Below, in pieces: positions 36,089-44,358 of a stretch of DNA of 64,000 nt (within the stretch, counting starts at the first letter, position 1; every line of letters starts with the position of its first letter). Below the pieces are notes generated by a model that made no database searches, had not been told where the DNA came from, and saw only the letters and a list, made by a program, of their open reading frames with translations. The stretch is taken from positions 30,929 through 94,928 of the forward strand of contig JAILLO010000093.1 in NCBI GenBank assembly GCA_024693105.1, written 5' to 3'. Origin of the DNA: Clostridia bacterium. GTDB taxonomy: Bacteria; Bacillota; Clostridia; Peptostreptococcales; Anaerovoracaceae. The position numbers were made by a program, and so were the translations under genes.

Positions 36089-37327
36089 CTATTCCTCCGT
36101 CTCGGCCTGTTCTATTGTGTACATTACAAAAGGTGAATCCTTGTCTGCATAATAGAATGTATAGGCAAGACCGTTTCCTATATATGTCCTGATATACAGT
36201 TCTGTCGAAGTATCGTAATCTTCTATATCTATAAGGTCTTTCATTTCAGATGAAACTGCTATGGTACTCTTGTCAATGTAAGCACCTGTTTCCTTGTCAT
36301 CCATGCAAAGGAAAGCAGCGACTTCTCCGAAAAGAATGTTTGTGGAACCTTCATAAATCTTCTTATCAAAATAACCCGAAAGCTCCGTCGGTGTTTTAAA
36401 AATATTTCCGTTGGCTTCAAGCACCGGTTTCAGAACAATAATTTTCTCAACCGGCGTTGTTTCCGCTATGCTGTCCTCCGAAAGATCGACTACAGATACC
36501 GCATCTATCTGTTCCATTGCGACAGCATAACTTTCGGCATAAGTGTAAATTTTGCTGCGCCCCGTATACATTTCGCTTATTTCCGCGGTTGTTTTGTTCA
36601 AAAGCTCCGGATAACTTATCGCTCCCGAATCAAAGACACCTTTGAAAATTTCGGTCGAAGCCTCATCGTAGAGAGTCCCCTGTCCGTTATAAAGACCGTC
36701 TGTAAAAAGTCCCGAATATTCAAGCGTGCCGTTCTTTCTGTAAAAGGTTCCCTGACCCTGAAACTTGTTATTTACAAATTCACCTTCATAATGAACCTTA
36801 CCGTTCGAATATTTCAGTTTGCCCTGACCGTTGAACATGTTGCCGGCAAATGCGCCCTCATAAATGATTTTGCCGTCCTTATCGTATAAAACTCCCGCGC
36901 CCTCAACAGTTCCTTCTTTGAGATCTCCGGTATATGCGATATATCTTGACTCCGCCTTTATGTTGGCCTTTCCGGTAAAGTTTTTCAGGCCCCACGAATC
37001 ATAGTCGTAGGTCGGAAAACCGTTCCCGACATCAAGGCCGAATGTAAACTTGACGGGCGACATCATGAAGATGTAGTAAGTACATGCCACACCGACTATG
37101 ATTACTACGGCATATGCCAGACGTTTGCTGACCATCCAGCCAAACATCGTATAGTAATCCTTCTTGTGCTTCGGCTTAACATCCAGAATCTGACGGAAGA
37201 ACGTTCCGACATACTGCTGGATAAATAATCTTAAGTTTTGAGGATTGAGAAACTTTGTAACTACCAATAATAACTTCGCAACTTTTATGCGGATTATTGA
37301 TATTAAAGTTTTAAATAAACTACCCAA
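36089..37327 (-). CDS. MORN-repeat membrane protein
   Basis: A 412-residue protein, probably starting at a TTG behind AAGAGGCAG. Hydrophobic stretches lie at about 5-25 and at 70-92 (LAYAVVIIVGVACTYYIFMM). Residues about 125-230 contain four to five MORN repeats: YEGAFAGNMFNGQGKLKYSN, YEGEFVNNKFQGQGTFYRKN, YSGLFTDGLYNGQGTLYDEA. The rest is a soluble region without recognised family. MORN repeats often mediate membrane or protein contacts. It is embedded in the envelope part of the CIS operon, so it may be part of a docking or sensing assembly. Confidence 0.8.
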   Translation of the reverse strand: MGSLFKTLISIIRIKVAKLLLVVTKFLNPQNLRLFIQQYVGTFFRQILDVKPKHKKDYYTMFGWMVSKRLAYAVVIIVGVACTYYIFMMSPVKFTFGLDVGNGFPTYDYDSWGLKNFTGKANIKAESRYIAYTGDLKEGTVEGAGVLYDKDGKIIYEGAFAGNMFNGQGKLKYSNGKVHYEGEFVNNKFQGQGTFYRKNGTLEYSGLFTDGLYNGQGTLYDEASTEIFKGVFDSGAISYPELLNKTTAEISEMYTGRSKIYTYAESYAVAMEQIDAVSVVDLSEDSIAETTPVEKIIVLKPVLEANGNIFKTPTELSGYFDKKIYEGSTNILFGEVAAFLCMDDKETGAYIDKSTIAVSSEMKDLIDIEDYDTSTELYIRTYIGNGLAYTFYYADKDSPFVMYTIEQAETEE

Positions 37328-37404
37328 ATTTCTGCCTCTTTTCTTTTCTAAGGCCAGGCCTCAAATATCAAAAGTCTTTTCGTTAAATGCTTCGGCGCTT
37401 TGCA

Positions 37405-40200
37405 CTAGATTTCCGTAGTATCCGGATTCTTAGCCGCTGCCGTATTTCCGATCTCAGAGAAAAGCGCATATTCGTATTCCCTGACGGTCGGATTGTTGAA
37501 GTACTTGTCGCATGCAAACAGATACCATCTTGCGATACCGTCCTTCGGACACTCGGCAATAATGCTTGAGAAAAGATTTCTTGCAATATAGAAATCATCC
37601 TTGTAGAAATAACCGATTGCCTCTTCAAGCTTGCCTGCATTCCTTACCATAACGTCGTAATAAGGATTTCCCTTAAAGGAATCCAGTACTTCATAAATTT
37701 TGAAAGGTTTGTCGTCTTTGTGACTTTTCAGAAAACCTATATACCTGAGTTTGTGGAAATCCCTGACCTCGTTATATACTTCCTCCGTAACAATGGTTCT
37801 GACGCCTGCCGATTTGAAGCGCGCACTGTCATAAAGAAGTGAATCGATTTCAGGTGAAACCATTAGCGGAACAAGCTGGGTGTCGGCACCGGCAACGCCG
37901 TACAGGAAATCCGTTTTGTGTACTACAACCAGAATCCCCGGCAGCGAGCTTTCTTCCGCCTCGCTGTACTCGGTTTTGAGGGAATCAAATACGAAATCCG
38001 TAAATCCCACCGCATCTTCAGCGTTTCCGTATACCGAAATATTTTCCTGCATTGCGGAATTTCTTGTAATCGGAACGCCGCCGAACTTATCTATACATCT
38101 TGCGAAAATCCGAAGAGTTCTGTTGACCTTGCCCACAAAGCCCGCCAGATCGTCCGTAATAGGTGTTTTCTCATAAAGTGAAATTGCTGCAATATAGCCG
38201 TTTAGAATCGCTGAATCACCGCTTACGATTTCTTTTACCGATTCTCTGTTCAAAAGCCGGTTCAACTTCTTCGGTATGAATCTTGAGGATGAAACTACCG
38301 TCAAATTCTGTGCATGAATGCGGTCAAGCCAGACTCTTCCGGCTTCCTTCAGTGATTTTCCTATATCAAGATAAACTCCGTCATACATCGAAAGGTCGTT
38401 TTCGGTTGCCCTTCCCTCCATAACGCTGAGAATAACGCCGGGAAGTTTTTTGACCGGCCTGAATGACCTGCCTGTGACAATAAGCAGAAATACAGCCAGA
38501 AGTGCAAAGCCTGCGAGGAATATCAGCAACGTCCTTATAGTCATGCTCCTGATTTCAACCTGCATATCGCCAAGACTTACCAGCGTGAAGATAACGCCGT
38601 CGGCCTTTCCGAATCTGCCTATTATCGGTGATGAAATCAGCAGATATTCGATTCCGGAGTATTCTGCCGACGTATAAATTGTGCTGCCGGCCTCTACGGT
38701 CTCCTCCAGAACCTCCATCATCTCCTCGTCTGCGGTTGCGGACGTCTTCTTTCCGACAACGCCGGTTTCACTGATCAGATTGTAAAAGGTACCGTCGTCA
38801 TAAAAGAAGAGCTGGTTGATGGTTTCGTATTTTGACTGGATCTCGCCGCTCTGCTCAAAAGCCGCCGTTATTGTTCTGCATTCTTCGCTTGTGTCAAAAG
38901 TCTTGAGATTGATGAGCGAAAGCTCAATACCGTCAAGAGCCTTGATAGCTGTCTGATGCTCAGCCTCTCCGACTGCACGGTGTTCCTCTATAAGCTGATC
39001 TTCTGTCATTGATGCCGAAAGGAAAATTATAACAATTCCTATAATTGCAACAAATGCAAGGGATGCAAGCACCGTACCCAGATAAGGGTAATTTCTCTTT
39101 AAATGATTTTTTCCGTTTTTTCTGATGTAACTCATATAAATCAAACCACCCACAAAAACTAAAAGCAGTGTTACCACAAGCGGCAGGAATATTTCCATTG
39201 CAACGAACGTAAAGGTGAAACCGAGTGTGCTTATTTCATAAGCAATATTTCCGTTCGTAATGTTAATTTCAGTAAGCCCGTTGTCAGCCTTTACTATATA
39301 TACATCACCCCAGTCGGATGTACTTGCCGCAATAACGGTAGCCGAGCCTTTATTGACGCTGAAATTGAAGTTTTTGCCCCTGCAAGGATAAGTATCCTTT
39401 TCCTCGATTTCAGTTATTTTGTTTCCGTCTACAACCAGAATCCCGTCGCGTTCACCGTCTCTGAAAATACAGTCGGCCCTGACGTTGCTCTTACCTATCT
39501 CATCAAGATCGCCGTAGCAGCCGAATCTTTTTATCTGTCCGGAATCGCAAAGCGCATACATGGCATTTCCGGCCAGAACAATGTTTCTGAAGCTGGCGCT
39601 TCCTCCGCTGCCCCCCTGCACCGTGCGCAACGGCTTAACATCCGATGCAAATACCGTTGTGTCATTGGGACTCAGTTGAAACGATTCAAATCTCGCAATT
39701 GTGTCATTTTGCGCAAGCCTTCCAAAATAGAGTATATCGCCCTCAACCACAAAATCACTGACAGCATCAAGATTTACACCATCTTCGCTGTAAAGTGTGA
39801 CAGGTGTGCTGAAATCGCCAAGTTTTCTGCTGATACGCTGAACCTCATAAGATGTGACTATCGAACTTGAAATGTCGACATCTTCTATCAGCATAAAAAG
39901 CTCATCCTTGCTGTTCACATATAAATCTTTAATGCTTCTGTAAATCGAAGCGTTGCCTCTGACTTCGGAGCTCAGTGCATACCTGCCTTTAATCTTACCG
40001 TCCCGATTAAAACCAAGAACAATATTTCTGTTAAAGATATCATGCTTTACAACATAGCAGTTTCCTTCGCTGTCCTGAGCTATTTTCGGATCAAGATGTC
40101 CGATATCCACCCTGTCAAGCATCCATGCCGTAAACGCAACAGCCAGCACAATTGCCGCAAACACAATCAGAAGAACCTGTTTCAGTCTTTTATGCTTCAT
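37405..40200 (-). CDS. Multi-pass sensor with degenerate class III cyclase domain and TPR
   Basis: A 931-residue protein. An N-terminal helix (8-27) is followed by an extracellular, propeller-like region up to about 335. Two helices follow (about 340-360 and 375-395), then a second extracellular Cache-like region and a fourth helix (about 565-585). Residues about 640-840 resemble an adenylate/guanylate cyclase: RFIPKKLNRLLNRESVKEIV, SGDSAILNGYIAAISLYEKT, then FGGVPITRNSAMQENISVYG. The metal-binding Asp positions are replaced, so catalysis is unlikely. A TPR-like end follows (about 860-905). The layout resembles adenylate cyclase receptors. It is probably a signal-responsive scaffold for the CIS. 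Confidence 0.7.
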   Translation of the reverse strand: MKHKRLKQVLLIVFAAIVLAVAFTAWMLDRVDIGHLDPKIAQDSEGNCYVVKHDIFNRNIVLGFNRDGKIKGRYALSSEVRGNASIYRSIKDLYVNSKDELFMLIEDVDISSSIVTSYEVQRISRKLGDFSTPVTLYSEDGVNLDAVSDFVVEGDILYFGRLAQNDTIARFESFQLSPNDTTVFASDVKPLRTVQGGSGGSASFRNIVLAGNAMYALCDSGQIKRFGCYGDLDEIGKSNVRADCIFRDGERDGILVVDGNKITEIEEKDTYPCRGKNFNFSVNKGSATVIAASTSDWGDVYIVKADNGLTEINITNGNIAYEISTLGFTFTFVAMEIFLPLVVTLLLVFVGGLIYMSYIRKNGKNHLKRNYPYLGTVLASLAFVAIIGIVIIFLSASMTEDQLIEEHRAVGEAEHQTAIKALDGIELSLINLKTFDTSEECRTITAAFEQSGEIQSKYETINQLFFYDDGTFYNLISETGVVGKKTSATADEEMMEVLEETVEAGSTIYTSAEYSGIEYLLISSPIIGRFGKADGVIFTLVSLGDMQVEIRSMTIRTLLIFLAGFALLAVFLLIVTGRSFRPVKKLPGVILSVMEGRATENDLSMYDGVYLDIGKSLKEAGRVWLDRIHAQNLTVVSSSRFIPKKLNRLLNRESVKEIVSGDSAILNGYIAAISLYEKTPITDDLAGFVGKVNRTLRIFARCIDKFGGVPITRNSAMQENISVYGNAEDAVGFTDFVFDSLKTEYSEAEESSLPGILVVVHKTDFLYGVAGADTQLVPLMVSPEIDSLLYDSARFKSAGVRTIVTEEVYNEVRDFHKLRYIGFLKSHKDDKPFKIYEVLDSFKGNPYYDVMVRNAGKLEEAIGYFYKDDFYIARNLFSSIIAECPKDGIARWYLFACDKYFNNPTVREYEYALFSEIGNTAAAKNPDTTEI

Positions 40201-40242
40201 ATTGCCGAATCCTTTGACTATTTATGAATGAAAAATCCAATT

Positions 40243-40262
40243 CACATATATGTATATATGTG
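40243..40262 (-). promoter_or_regulatory. 9-bp inverted repeat ahead of the cyclase-like sensor gene
   Basis: CACATATAT and ATATATGTG flank a central GT, forming a nearly perfect 20-bp palindrome about 45 bases before the start codon at 40200. It may be an operator or a TATA-like promoter part. Confidence 0.45.
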
Positions 40263-40300
40263 CACATAAGTAATGCCTTATTTAAATTAAAGTCTTCCTT

Positions 40301-40350
40301 TGTTAATGTCTGTTAATACTCGTCAATATCTGTTAATGCCTGTAATGTCG
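40301..40350 (-). repeat. 10-bp phased direct repeats, five units
   Basis: Plus-strand units at exact 10-base intervals: TGTTAATGTC, TGTTAATACT, CGTCAATATC, TGTTAATGCC and the diverged TGTAATGTCG. One helical turn per unit is the spacing expected for side-by-side binding of an OmpR-type regulator. The block lies in the 180-base gap before the cyclase-like sensor gene, the largest gap within the CIS run. Confidence 0.65.
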
Positions 40351-40380
40351 TAATTAATCGATGCCTTCTTTTGCATTAAA

Positions 40381-41238
40381 TCAGTTTTTCATTGATTCTG
40401 TTCCTATTCTCGGAATTTCATGACCGAACTGCAGGAAGCTTGCATCTCCGAAAATCAGCTGTGAAAGCAGCATCAGCACCGAAATTACAAGAAGTATGAT
40501 GCAAAGTCCCATAATGGCTTTGAATGCAGGGTCCTTCCTTTCGGCAAGATACGGGAACAGTCTCTTGAAAAAAGGTGCTTTTTTCGCAGAAACCGCACAG
40601 TAATTGATGTCCTTGTAAAGCTCCGCAAGCGACTTGTAGGATTCATGCTCGACCTTGCGTTTGATCAGGAACAGACTCTTGAGTCTTTTCTTTTTCCCAA
40701 GCCTTGCCTGTTCAAGAATGTTCAGTACAAGGTTTGAGCATTTGGCTACACAGTCGTGCTCATCAACATTTCTGTCAAAATCCTCAAGCCTGAAAAAATT
40801 CGTAAAATAAATTTCATCATCCGGCGTAAGGTTAATTGATTCTTCGTCCAGAATCAGATACAGAAGCGGATACGGAAGAGGATTTGACATGCATGCCGAA
40901 ACAAGATTCAGTGCCGCATGCTCCCATCTGTATGTATCCGTAAGCTGGGAATGCGAAAAGTTCTTAAAAGACCTCTCCTCCCTGTACGGAAAAACATATG
41001 CTATATCTTCCTGAACAGGGAAACAGCTTATCCACGGTCTTTCTTCGGAATTGCTTCTGCATTCTGTTTCTATACATTCCATAAAGCTGCGCTTCAGTGA
41101 AGGATTCTTGAGACGGAGCAGAATGTAATGAGTTTCAAGCGACGCATTGCAGTCCCTGCAGACAGTGATACTGTAATCCGGATTGTCCCGAACAAGCTTT
41201 AATTCATTTAGTACCAGATTGTCTACACTGTGTAACAT
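40381..41238 (-). CDS. Unrecognised single-pass membrane protein (possible pseudokinase)
   Basis: A 285-residue protein with a cytoplasmic N-terminal domain of about 235 residues, one membrane helix (about 240-262, FKAIMGLCIILLVISVLMLL) and a short outer tail. The order YSITVCRDCNASLETHYILL, then LLYLILDEESINLTPDDEIY and FTNFFRLEDFD, is faintly like a degenerate protein-kinase fold with a membrane helix, as in EssB/YukC. This is a weak resemblance. The start codon overlaps the upstream stop codon (TAATG), so translation is coupled to the gene before it. Confidence 0.65.
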   Translation of the reverse strand: MLHSVDNLVLNELKLVRDNPDYSITVCRDCNASLETHYILLRLKNPSLKRSFMECIETECRSNSEERPWISCFPVQEDIAYVFPYREERSFKNFSHSQLTDTYRWEHAALNLVSACMSNPLPYPLLYLILDEESINLTPDDEIYFTNFFRLEDFDRNVDEHDCVAKCSNLVLNILEQARLGKKKRLKSLFLIKRKVEHESYKSLAELYKDINYCAVSAKKAPFFKRLFPYLAERKDPAFKAIMGLCIILLVISVLMLLSQLIFGDASFLQFGHEIPRIGTESMKN

Positions 41239-43031
41239 TATTCCTCATTTCCTTTTCTCTTAACTACTGCATAAGCATACGTAGATACAAGCGGATATTC
41301 TACACAAGTAATAAGTATTTCGTAAACGCCTTCCTTTGTAGGAGCCGTATAAACACCGTCTGCGGAAATCTCTCCGCTGTTTTCCTCGGTAAGCGTGTAT
41401 GTTACGCTCGAAGGCGGCATATTGCTGAATTTAACCTTAAAGAAATGGCTTTCCTTTGTTCCGAGTACAAATGTAGGTGTCTCTGCAACAATGCGCATTT
41501 CGGCAAGCTGGTCGAGATCCTCAATCTTGTCGTCGCCTGTAAATTTAATCGCGTTCCATCTGAACTTCAGCATGACAAGGTCTGTTTCCTGCAGAAGCTT
41601 GACTGCCGCCATAAAGCTTCCCTTGTCCGGCATAACCTTGACTGCGGTTGAAATATCTGTGAATGGCATATCCGGACTTTCAAACAGCGAAGTATCGCCG
41701 TATACAACGTTTTCAGCCACTGCATCAATCGTCTTGTCCTCTGCGATATAGTCAATTCCGATATCTACATACACATTTCCTTTTCCGAGTCCGTGCATGA
41801 TTTCGGCCGAGTAAATGACATCTCCCGGCTTCTGCTTCACATCAAGCGGTATTTCAAGAATTCCCGATGTATATCTCAGTGAATTGTGGTCGGCGATAAG
41901 CTTTGAAAAATCAGGCATATTCGTCTTTCCTGCCTCATGCGAATCTTTTTTCAAAAGCTCTCTGTTCTTGTAATAGCCGAGATATTCTCTTGTCAGTGCA
42001 TCGTTTGCGTTGTTCTTAAGATACTTCTTTGCCTTTGTATCTTCAAAGTCGCTTATAATAAAGAGCGAATCCGTTCTGATAAGGCTCAGATGCGCGATGC
42101 GCACAAGCTCGCTTCCACCGAGAAGGCCTCTGTTTTCAAGGCTGATCTTGCCGATTTCCCGCATTACAATGTCTTCTGCCGTGTCGGCAACGATTTCGGT
42201 GGCAAGTGAAAATTTGTCTATGCTTTTCACAACTTCCGAACCGGAATGAATATCCACAGAGCCCGGATTGACACTGATTGTTGTCTTCATCGGAGCATCC
42301 GCCGCAACAACGGCCCAATAGGATTTTTTCAGTGTTTCCTTGTTCTGGAGCTCAACATTTTCAATCTTGATGTTGAGTTCATGCTCTTCTTCCTGATTGA
42401 GAATTGCCGGAAGAAGTAACGTGAATTCTCCGCTGAAACCAACCGGCTCATCCGAAAGTTTTTTCAGTTCGACATCGATCTTTACCGCCGAATCAATCGG
42501 AACAGCTACAGGTATGGATACATGCACACTGTAATTTGAGTCCTGATACAATCTCGCCTTGTTCACAAATTCCGTGACAAAGTCTTCGTTGCTTTTAACG
42601 GCACCCTCGTCAAGAAGTATAAATTTGCAGTTTTCCTCAACTGTGTTGTACTGATACTCTTCGCCGCTCTGCGCGTTTGCAAGAAATACCGGATGAGTTT
42701 CCTCCTCCGCATACGAGATAAACAGTTCAACTTCATCCGAAGTCAGTTTGTCAAAGCCTTCAATTGTCGAAAGTTTCTTAACGACTGAATTTTCAAGAAC
42801 GATTTCTCTGCCGTAATTGTCAATAGCTACACCTGATTCTATGATTATCGATAAGTCGTCCAGATTGTAAACACTCAGGCCGCATACTACACCACTGCCA
42901 AACATAAGGTTGTTGACGAATCTGCGCTTACCGCTGTTATAAGACTGTTCCACATTGAAATCATTTGCCGTCAACAATTTTCCCGAATAATATTTGTTTC
43001 TCTCGAATGGCAATATTTTGTTATTGTCCAT
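41238..43031 (-). CDS. CIS-associated baseplate/fibre-like protein
   Basis: A 597-residue protein, first gene of the CIS run. The N-terminus FERNKYYSGKLLTANDFNVE, QSYNSGKRRFVNNLMFGSGV and VCGLSVYNLDDLSIIIESG resembles a conserved protein family encoded in many CIS loci. In those relatives a short 'YxGKLLTxxDFxxEQxY...GxGVVCGL' domain starts a larger, fibre- or baseplate-like protein. The C-terminus looks Ig-like (PPSSVTYTLTEENSGEISAD), fitting receptor binding or a surface-exposed part. AAGGAGGCGGCT supports the ATG. Confidence 0.7.
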   Translation of the reverse strand: MDNNKILPFERNKYYSGKLLTANDFNVEQSYNSGKRRFVNNLMFGSGVVCGLSVYNLDDLSIIIESGVAIDNYGREIVLENSVVKKLSTIEGFDKLTSDEVELFISYAEEETHPVFLANAQSGEEYQYNTVEENCKFILLDEGAVKSNEDFVTEFVNKARLYQDSNYSVHVSIPVAVPIDSAVKIDVELKKLSDEPVGFSGEFTLLLPAILNQEEEHELNIKIENVELQNKETLKKSYWAVVAADAPMKTTISVNPGSVDIHSGSEVVKSIDKFSLATEIVADTAEDIVMREIGKISLENRGLLGGSELVRIAHLSLIRTDSLFIISDFEDTKAKKYLKNNANDALTREYLGYYKNRELLKKDSHEAGKTNMPDFSKLIADHNSLRYTSGILEIPLDVKQKPGDVIYSAEIMHGLGKGNVYVDIGIDYIAEDKTIDAVAENVVYGDTSLFESPDMPFTDISTAVKVMPDKGSFMAAVKLLQETDLVMLKFRWNAIKFTGDDKIEDLDQLAEMRIVAETPTFVLGTKESHFFKVKFSNMPPSSVTYTLTEENSGEISADGVYTAPTKEGVYEILITCVEYPLVSTYAYAVVKRKGNEE

Positions 43032-43129
43032 AGCCGCCTCCTTAAAAATAATTGCAGTTTAACCACTGTAATTATTTTAGCATAACGCCTTGAAACCGTT
43101 ATTTAAGAATACTTTAGATTGTCAGAAGA

Positions 43130-43159
43130 TTTCTAAAAATTTTTTAAGGAAAGTGTCAA
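43130..43159 (-). promoter_or_regulatory. Candidate promoter of the CIS operon
   Basis: On the minus strand a consensus TTGACA (43154-43159) is followed after 18 bases by TAGAAA (43130-43135), about 100 bases before the first CIS start codon. The -35 is perfect and the -10 only partial, which would suit an activator-dependent promoter. Confidence 0.45.
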
Positions 43160-43201
43160 ACTCGGTGCTTTTGGGTCTTTTTTCGGTTTTTTCAAAAAAA
43201 A

Positions 43202-43224
43202 GAACGGTCATTTTATGACCGTTC
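43202..43224 (-). terminator. Terminator after the histidine kinase gene
   Basis: GAACGGTCAT and ATGACCGTTC pair around a 3-base loop, followed on the minus strand by eight T residues. It separates the kinase gene from the CIS operon on the same strand. Confidence 0.93.
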
Positions 43225-43257
43225 ACAGCGACAGTTTTTCGCTGCCGCACTATGATA

Positions 43258-44214
43258 TTAATTTTGAAAATCAGGGCTTTTGTCCTGTTTCTGCTGCGGT
43301 TTCGACGGCAAAAGAATGTATGTTGTCATGCCCTTTCCGACATCTGATTTGCACCAAATTTCGCCGCCGTGTTCCTGCACGTTTTCCTTGCATATATAAA
43401 GTCCGAGCCCGTGATTGTCGTCTCTGCTGTGGAATTGTGTTCCGTATTCGAAAACAGAAGCTGCCTTTTCTTTTGCAAGGCCGTTTCCATTATCTCTGAC
43501 TATCAGGGTAATTTCATTCTTTTCCGAATACGCCGCCACGATCTGAATCGTGCCCTCTTTTTCCATGTATTTGACAGAGTTGTTTACAAGGTTTGTAATG
43601 ACCTGACGCATCTTCACCGGGTCGCAGTACATATTTATCTGCTCTTCGTTTGTGGAAACTATGATTTCTATACTTTTTCTTTCGGAAATCATTTTGAATT
43701 CATCAGCCACATCACGTATTATTTCAAGAATATCACAATAGCTGTAGCCTGCTTTGATGCCTTCTTTTACCGGGCTTTCCTTCTCTGTCGCCGAGCTGTT
43801 AACGTACGAGGTAATTACACCGTCCATAAAATCGACCTTGGTCTTTATTTTTTCAAGGTATTCGTTTCTCTGCTCCTCATCTTCGAGAAGATTGTCGGTC
43901 AGAATGTCGGCATATCCCTTTATAATCGACATCGGCATCTTAAGTTCATGCGAAAGCTTTCTGATAAGCTCCATGCCCCACATGATTGACTCGCTGTTTT
44001 CTTTTTCCACGGCGCTCATATGCTGCATGGTTATCTCATTCTTTTTTCTGAGCGATTTGTTTTCTTCCTCTGTTTTTTCCTTTTCACCAAGAAGCATTCT
44101 GCCCTTTTCCCGACTTTTTTCCAGCTCTCCCGAAAGTTTTCTGTTTGCAAAAATCAAAATTATGCAGACAGCCGAAAGCAAAACAATCGCCGCCGTCAAA
44201 ACAAGTTTCACCAT
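43258..44214 (-). CDS. Sensor histidine kinase
   Basis: A 318-residue kinase. One N-terminal membrane helix (about 4-22) leads straight into a coiled coil (25-75), so there is no extracellular sensor domain. The phosphorylation site is His89 in KLSHELKMPMSI. The ATPase domain has NLVNNSVKYME (N box), DNGNGLAKEK (G1) and HGLGLYICK (G2). GAGACAACA before the ATG gives the start. It is divergent to the response regulator at 44359 and probably its partner. Being between the CIS operon and the ATPase, the pair is a candidate controller of the CIS. Confidence 0.93.
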   Translation of the reverse strand: MVKLVLTAAIVLLSAVCIILIFANRKLSGELEKSREKGRMLLGEKEKTEEENKSLRKKNEITMQHMSAVEKENSESIMWGMELIRKLSHELKMPMSIIKGYADILTDNLLEDEEQRNEYLEKIKTKVDFMDGVITSYVNSSATEKESPVKEGIKAGYSYCDILEIIRDVADEFKMISERKSIEIIVSTNEEQINMYCDPVKMRQVITNLVNNSVKYMEKEGTIQIVAAYSEKNEITLIVRDNGNGLAKEKAASVFEYGTQFHSRDDNHGLGLYICKENVQEHGGEIWCKSDVGKGMTTYILLPSKPQQKQDKSPDFQN

Positions 44215-44266
44215 TGTTGTCTCCTTTTAAACTCTTTTATGTTAACACAAAAAAGCAAAATATTCG

Positions 44267-44295
44267 TTCACTTTTCCAAAATAATATCATATAAT
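44267..44295 (+). promoter_or_regulatory. Promoter of the response regulator gene
   Basis: TTCACT (44267-44272), a 17-base spacer and a perfect TATAAT (44290-44295). Transcription would start near 44302, just at the palindrome that follows. Confidence 0.7.
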
Positions 44296-44303
44296 ATAGT
44301 TGT

Positions 44304-44323
44304 TTGTACAGTTAACTGTACAA
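44304..44323. promoter_or_regulatory. Perfect 20-bp palindrome, probable operator
   Basis: TTGTACAGTTAACTGTACAA is a perfect inverted repeat placed at about +2 to +21 of the predicted response-regulator promoter. Binding there would block transcription. In RNA it could only form a hairpin with almost no loop, so a DNA site for a dimeric regulator is more likely. Confidence 0.7.
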
Positions 44324-44358
44324 CTTGAAACCCATTGAAAGCAACAAAGGAACGAACT

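Noticed and set aside
11818..43031. Complete contractile prophage
   Set aside because: No capsid, portal, terminase, integrase or lysogeny genes; DUF4255, DUF4280, DUF6760 and the AAA+ ATPase point to a CIS.
11818..43031. Classical type VI secretion system
   Set aside because: No TssJLM, TssBC two-part sheath, TssK or ClpV; a single long sheath gene and Pvc-type cap and ATPase are present.
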